Assembly (NCBI RefSeq): GCF_000218685.1
Contig: NW_006763294.1
Coordinates: 1,032,601-1,096,600, forward strand
Reading direction: 5' to 3'
Length of the DNA stretch: 64,000 nt
From: Serpula lacrymans var. lacrymans S7.9
Taxonomy: Eukaryota > Basidiomycota > Agaricomycetes > Boletales > Serpulaceae
The position numbers were made by a program, and so were the translations under genes. Under the pieces are notes generated by a model that made no database searches, was not told where the DNA came from, and saw only the letters and a list, made by a program, of their open reading frames with translations. Shown piece by piece: positions 59,810-64,000 of the stretch. How positions within the stretch are numbered: position 1 is the stretch's first letter; the number at the start of each line of letters is the position of its first letter.

Positions 59810-60799
59810 TTACACGGACTTGTCCCCTGATCCTGAGGTCTGCGTCTGGGACTTGTTGTCTGACGCCTCGTAGTCGGCCTTTTCCTTTTCGCCCTTTGGA
59901 ACGCGAGGTCTGGGATAAGATGAGTGAGTTGTCATGTTGATTGGACTCGGGGACACAGAGGGTATGGATGGATGGAAAAGAGGGATGGGGTGGAAGGACG
60001 GAAGAATGAAACGGACTAAAAACCCACCTCCGTACCCCACAACAATAACATGCCCTGGCCGAAAGCACCACCACCGCGACCCACGTCAGAATCAACCCCG
60101 CCAAAATCATCCACACCGCATTCCCAAACCCGACATCCAACGCCGCGCCGGCAAACAAACTATCCACATTGTCCTTGACGACCAACACGACGGCCACGTC
60201 GGCTGCGAAGACGACGCTGGAGAGGAGGGCGGCGATGATGGAGAGGATGAGGGCGGTGATGGCGACGGGGTGGGAGTGGAGGAAGAGGGAGAGGATGAGG
60301 ATGAGGGTGGAGAGGCCGGCGACGACGAGGTGGAGGACGAGGAGGGTGAGGAGGGCGGTGAGGGCTGCGGAGACGATGGAGGAGGAGACGGAGATGAGGG
60401 AGAGGATGGAGGCGGGGATGGTGTAGCCGAGCTTTGGACCGAAGCAGAGGCCTTGTTCAGTGGCTGCGTCGAATGTGCTGAAGTAGGGAGTTGGTCAATT
60501 GGCGTGTAATGGCCAGATTTGAAATGGGTGGAGAGCCATGGAGGACGTGCGGACGGAATGACTCACCTAATCGCGCATACACCCCACACTCCAAATCTCA
60601 GCTCTGTTGCGGTATCGGAGACAGGCTCGTCCTGGGAAGCAGCATAGACTCTGATGATGTAGATGCTCTTGATGATGGGGAGGGAGAGACCGACGAGGAG
60701 GAAGAGGAGGAAGGAGGTGAAGAAGATGGCGAGGGAGATGAGGGAGACGATGCGATGTTGTTGGAGGGGGCGGGGGATAGAGGGAATGGAGCAGTGCAT
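59810..60799 (-). CDS. PalI/Rim9-like four-helix membrane protein
   Basis: Plasma-membrane protein of the SUR7/PalI family, linked in fungi to ambient-pH signalling or membrane-domain organisation. Start at ATG 60799 (MHCSIPSIPRPL). First helix VSLISLAIFFTSFLLFLLVGL, then an outer loop with DTATELRFGVWGVCAI and, after an intron, a Cys (EQGLCFG) as in PalI/claudin-like loops. The second exon encodes helices in SILSLISVSSSIVSAALTAL, STLILILILSLFL, ITALILSIIAALLSSVVFAADV and the PalI signature GFGNAVWMILAGLILTWVAVVVLSA. A polar C-terminal tail (KADYEASDNKSQTQTSG) follows an intron and ends at 59810. The GAGGAGG-rich DNA at 60230-60430 is just the code for the Leu/Ala/Ser helices on this strand. 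Confidence 0.75.
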
Positions 60800-61760
60800 G
60801 GCAAGGGATGCGATAAAGGTAGGATTGATCGAAAGGCGTGGCAATGTGGACCTTGTGCTAACGCCGTTTATATCTGCAGCTTGAACGTCGGGTAGACAAT
60901 GAGCGATCTAGTAGACGTCAAGTGGGGGGGACAAGATGGACGTAGGGCTGTGGGAGTGGGAGTGGGATGGCAAGGCGTGAGGCAGGCTGGTTGAGGTAAG
61001 GAGAATATTAGGGACTTTGAGAAGCCATGATGCATGAGCCACGATGGTGATAAAGATAGCTCACGTTTATTTGGAGTTCAAGGAAGTGAGTTGTGATTCT
61101 CATGGCTGATGAACGTTTTCGCGTATACTGCACAGGAGTGGGCAGATCAGCTGGGAGAGAGGAATTATTATGAGGAGTGCTACGCGGGCGATGGGGGACA
61201 AATGCGGTAGCGGTTGCGGTCAGATGAAGCACTTGTTCTGATGGGGCAGTTGAGTCGTCACAAGGTTCGTGCTTCCAAGATCCACCAGTGGGAGCGACGA
61301 ACGCAAGTTCACGTTCAGGTTTCGTATAAGTAGAGCTCTGAGAGCGTCCCAGACCAACGCGCTTTCCCCTAACAGGGTGCAGCACGCACCGGGTACTCTG
61401 TTGAACACATCTGAACTCGATGTGTGCTAAAAGTGATTAGGCTGGTGGGGCACGTTTATCGCGCAGATGCCAGCTCCAAACCAGACGCCATGCTCTCTTG
61501 AATCAAGTCTGTGCTGTGGAGTATGTCGTCCAAATTGACACTGTCGTCGTCGGTATTTCCCGATATGGAAGGTGGGATTGTCGACTCGATGTCATCGCTC
61601 TCATCGTCGTCACTGCTGTCTTATGACAACGTTAGCAGCCACGACTCTCACAGTGGCGCACACTCCTGCGTCTTCAAAATGTCTTGGCAAGCTATGACAT
61701 CCACTGACGTCACCACGCTCTATATCTACGACCTCTGCTCACACTCGATCACAAACCCCC
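60800..61760. other. Intergenic, divergent promoters of PalI-like and DUF2156 genes
   Basis: No supported gene. A 125-codon minus frame (61008-61385) lacks an ATG at its start and has no motif. A plus frame upstream of 61761 overlaps the DUF2156 start in another frame and is probably a shadow. Confidence 0.4.
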
Positions 61761-63151
61761 ATGTCCGAACCACACAGCAACTTCAACTCCCCCATCGTCC
61801 CCGTCGACTCCCACCCCGCCACCCACCCCGACCTCCCCGACCTCATCGCCAAATACGGCTCATCCACCTCGACTGCGTGGCTCGAAACTGACCGCTACTC
61901 CCTCTGGTCTCCCTCCCACCCCATACACCAATCAGAGTTTACCCCAGTTCAGGGTTATCTACACAAGCATGGCTGGCTCTTTGCCTGGGGCTCCCCTCTC
62001 GTATCTCACCCCTCGGCACTCAAACCCACCGTAGACGCGTTCCTCACCTGGGTGCAGAGTCTGCAGATCGAGCTCAAGCCGGTCTGGTGTTGCGTCGACT
62101 CTCGCCTAGAAGCACTGCTCGCTGATATGGGCTGGGCGACCGTTAGCTGTATCAGCGAGGACGTCGTCGACCCAGAACACCTTTGGGAGCTCACAAGCGA
62201 TGACGCAAAGGGCAAAGAGGGTGGGGCATCGGTCGTGAAAGACCTCAAGAAGAATCTCAGGCGTGCAGACAAGGACAATGTCATCGTGGAGGAGATGCAG
62301 AAAGAGACCTGGTCGCACGAGGATAAGAGCGAGGTAGACAAGGGCGTCGAGGCATGGAAGAAGTCGAGATCAGGCATTCAGATCGCTTCAGTACGTACCC
62401 GCTGTCCTGCTTGTGTGGCACTTGCTCATCTAGACACAGACTTCCTTCCTTCCATGGCTTGACTATCAGCACCGCCGCTATTGGGTAGCCAGGCAGGACG
62501 GAAAGGTGCGTTTCGTCCATTCGTTTTTCATCCCTACCCACTCACCTGCTCATCAAGCCCGTCGGTCTCCTCATTCTCACCCCCGTGAAATCCCACTACG
62601 TCATCAAAAACGCCGTCTCCTTCCCCAAGGCACCCAAAGGCACCTCCGAAGCGCTCATACACTCCGCGCTCCGGGCCATAAACGAGGAGAGCAGGGCTTC
62701 GACCCAAGGCGTCGACCGCCACAGTCCCGGTGCTAATGGTAATACGAATGTGAATCATAGTAGGGAGAGCGACGCGACGCAGTTCGACGGCAGTAGCAGC
62801 GAGAACGAGAACGAGAATGGAAAGGTGGAAGTGACGTTTAGCATCAGTGCAGCGCCCTCGCTCGATCCTGTCAAGAACGTGTCGGGCTGGAAGTTTACGT
62901 GGCTAAACAAGACGTACAAGAAGGTATCTGAGTCATCGGGACTGTTCAAGAGGGGTGATTTTAGGGTGAGTCGTGCGTTTTTTGCTGCAATTGCCCCTCT
63001 TTCTGCGCACATATGATGATGGAGCTGATGTTATTGTTGTGGACAGAGCAAATTCCATGGCGCGCATGAGCCCATGTTTGTATGTTACCCCACTGAAGAC
63101 GGTTTCGGCCTTGACGGCATCGAGACGCTCTTGAGGGTGCTCAGGAAGTAG
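61761..63151 (+). CDS. Free-standing DUF2156 protein (sterol/lipid aminoacyl transferase-like)
   Basis: GNAT-fold protein of the DUF2156 (phosphatidylglycerol lysyltransferase C-terminal) family. Members move an amino acid from aminoacyl-tRNA to a membrane lipid; in fungi, homologs add Asp (when fused to an AspRS) or Gly (when free-standing) to ergosterol. Exons 61761-62390, 62434-62505, 62558-62965 and 63047-63151 join in frame to 404 residues. Seen: PVQGYLHKHGWLFAWGSPLVSH, KNLRRADKDNV, FLPWLDYQHRRYWVARQDGKPVGLLIL, KNAVSFPKAPKGTSEALI, then an insertion with Ser/Asn/Glu repeats, GWKFTWLNKTYKKV, GLFKRGDFRSKFHGAHEPM, and DGFGLDGIETLLRVLRK. No tRNA synthetase domain is attached. Gly as the substrate is by analogy only. 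Confidence 0.82.
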
Positions 63152-64000
63152 GACGTAGGCAGTCACGTCCTCGCGTCCAGTTGTCAGTTTTCAACTGTCG
63201 ACGTTTGAACTCTTGAAGCAAACTATCCAAGACACGGAGCGGAGGGAGTGTGGAACGTCCCGGCATCTCATCTCAAGAGTAAGTTGTATGGCGCGTACGA
63301 GTATATCATAGACGAAGAAGTGTTTTTGCGTTTGATGTCGATGTCGATATTATCGATATCCAGAGTGGGGCCCTCGTCATCGTAGAGCATTCATAATTGT
63401 AGGAATGGCATCTGATTTATGTGTAGCTTTGGATTGTATTTGTATAGCCCTTGTTGAGTTGTCTTATATAGAGTTGCGATTTCGTCAAAGTGTTACATGT
63501 GTAGGCTACAAATTAAATGTTTAATCGGTACTGAGGTCTCCCTCCACATAAAACGCCAACACCGCCACATCCATCGCGATATCTTCATCGCTGGGTTTCC
63601 CGCAATAAAATGAATTAGCTTCGGCGTGGGGAGGCCCTTCTCCCCCCCCCTTCTTTTTTTTTTGAGCCGACAGGCTCGTGGGCCTCAGGGAAAGGAGTGT
63701 CGGTGGAACCTTGACGACGACGTCTACCTCGTCGTTGTCTTTCGCCAAGTGTATAATATGGCGGCGCATAAGCGTTGAAAACTGGAATGGCGCCTTGGGG
63801 GACAGGTGTCGAGGAAGAAGCTAATAAGAATGGTATGTGAGCTGAATGTGTGCATGGGGGAGATGGGATGACGTCACGTTGCGTCACCGAGGGCGCGTCG
63901 GTTCGCGGGTTCATACGATGTGCCAGCCAAAGCCAAAAAGGCGCAGGCTGCAGACAAAGTAGGAAAAAGCGACCCGATGTGAACACCGCGATGGTAAAAG
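63152..64000. other. Right edge, possible gene end on minus strand
   Basis: The right 480 bases contain overlapping minus frames (63521-63769 and 63615-63986) that could be the 3' exons of a gene starting beyond the window (GERQRRGRRRRQGSTDTPFPEAHEP). A C8/T10 homopolymer tract at 63635-63662 would be an obstacle. No motif is seen. Confidence 0.3.

Noticed and set aside
59934..60509. 191-codon plus-strand frame, very Glu/Gly/Asp-rich
   Set aside because: It is the antisense shadow of the Leu/Ala/Ser-rich membrane helices of the PalI-like gene on the minus strand.
61008..61385. 125-codon minus-strand frame
   Set aside because: No ATG at the start, composition typical of chance frames, and no domain.

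Overview
The window looks like nuclear DNA of a filamentous basidiomycete, most likely an Agaricomycete. Nearly every gene is split by short GT-AG introns, mostly about 40-65 bases. There is a class I hydrophobin, a short Cys-rich metallothionein, a GH12 endoglucanase, a Polycomb Eed-like protein and a free-standing DUF2156 protein. I see no prophage, CRISPR array, rRNA operon or intact transposon. Gene models below were built by eye from splice signals and conserved motifs; where start or exon borders are uncertain this is said.

Left part (1-14900): three tandem eIF4G-like genes on the minus strand. The rightmost copy (9239-12740) is complete: N-terminal region, eIF4E-binding box, MIF4G and MA3. 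The middle copy (about 6170-8440) keeps the N-terminus and MIF4G but lacks the eIF4E box and MA3. The left copy (442-3223) is 5'-shortened and has a single-base insertion that cuts off MA3. The MA3-coding DNA of the left and right copies is almost identical although the rest has diverged, which points to gene conversion. A hydrophobin gene on the other strand (4856-5290) sits between the left and middle copies.

14900-25200: a hypothetical protein, a possible tiny membrane protein, mitochondrial Hsp70 (10 exons, fully resolved), an Eed-like WD40 protein of the PRC2 type, a divergently transcribed aminoglycoside-phosphotransferase-fold (ACAD10/11-like) kinase whose start codon lies 10 bases from that of the Eed gene, and a TKL-type protein kinase.

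26200-42300: a hormone-sensitive-lipase family hydrolase with a long extension, secreted GH12 endoglucanase, a membrane-associated protein of unknown function, an omega-type glutathione transferase, a short-chain dehydrogenase, and the TRAPP subunit TRAPPC11.

42300-54000: a metallothionein, a small secreted Ala/Pro-rich protein, a Hub1/UBL5 gene flanked by two related hypothetical genes that share a C-terminal alpha-helical domain, and a seven-transmembrane protein with a signal peptide.

54000-64000: a PTRHD1-like peptidyl-tRNA hydrolase with a 416-base repeat-bearing intron, a degenerate stretch with a pore-former-like beta-rich signature, a PalI/Rim9-like four-helix membrane protein, and a free-standing DUF2156 protein related to fungal sterol/lipid aminoacyl transferases. 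Most of the set is housekeeping (translation, mitochondrial import and folding, vesicle tethering, splicing control), mixed with secreted and surface proteins typical of a hyphal saprotroph or symbiont. The eIF4G array and the paired unknown family are the most unusual parts.
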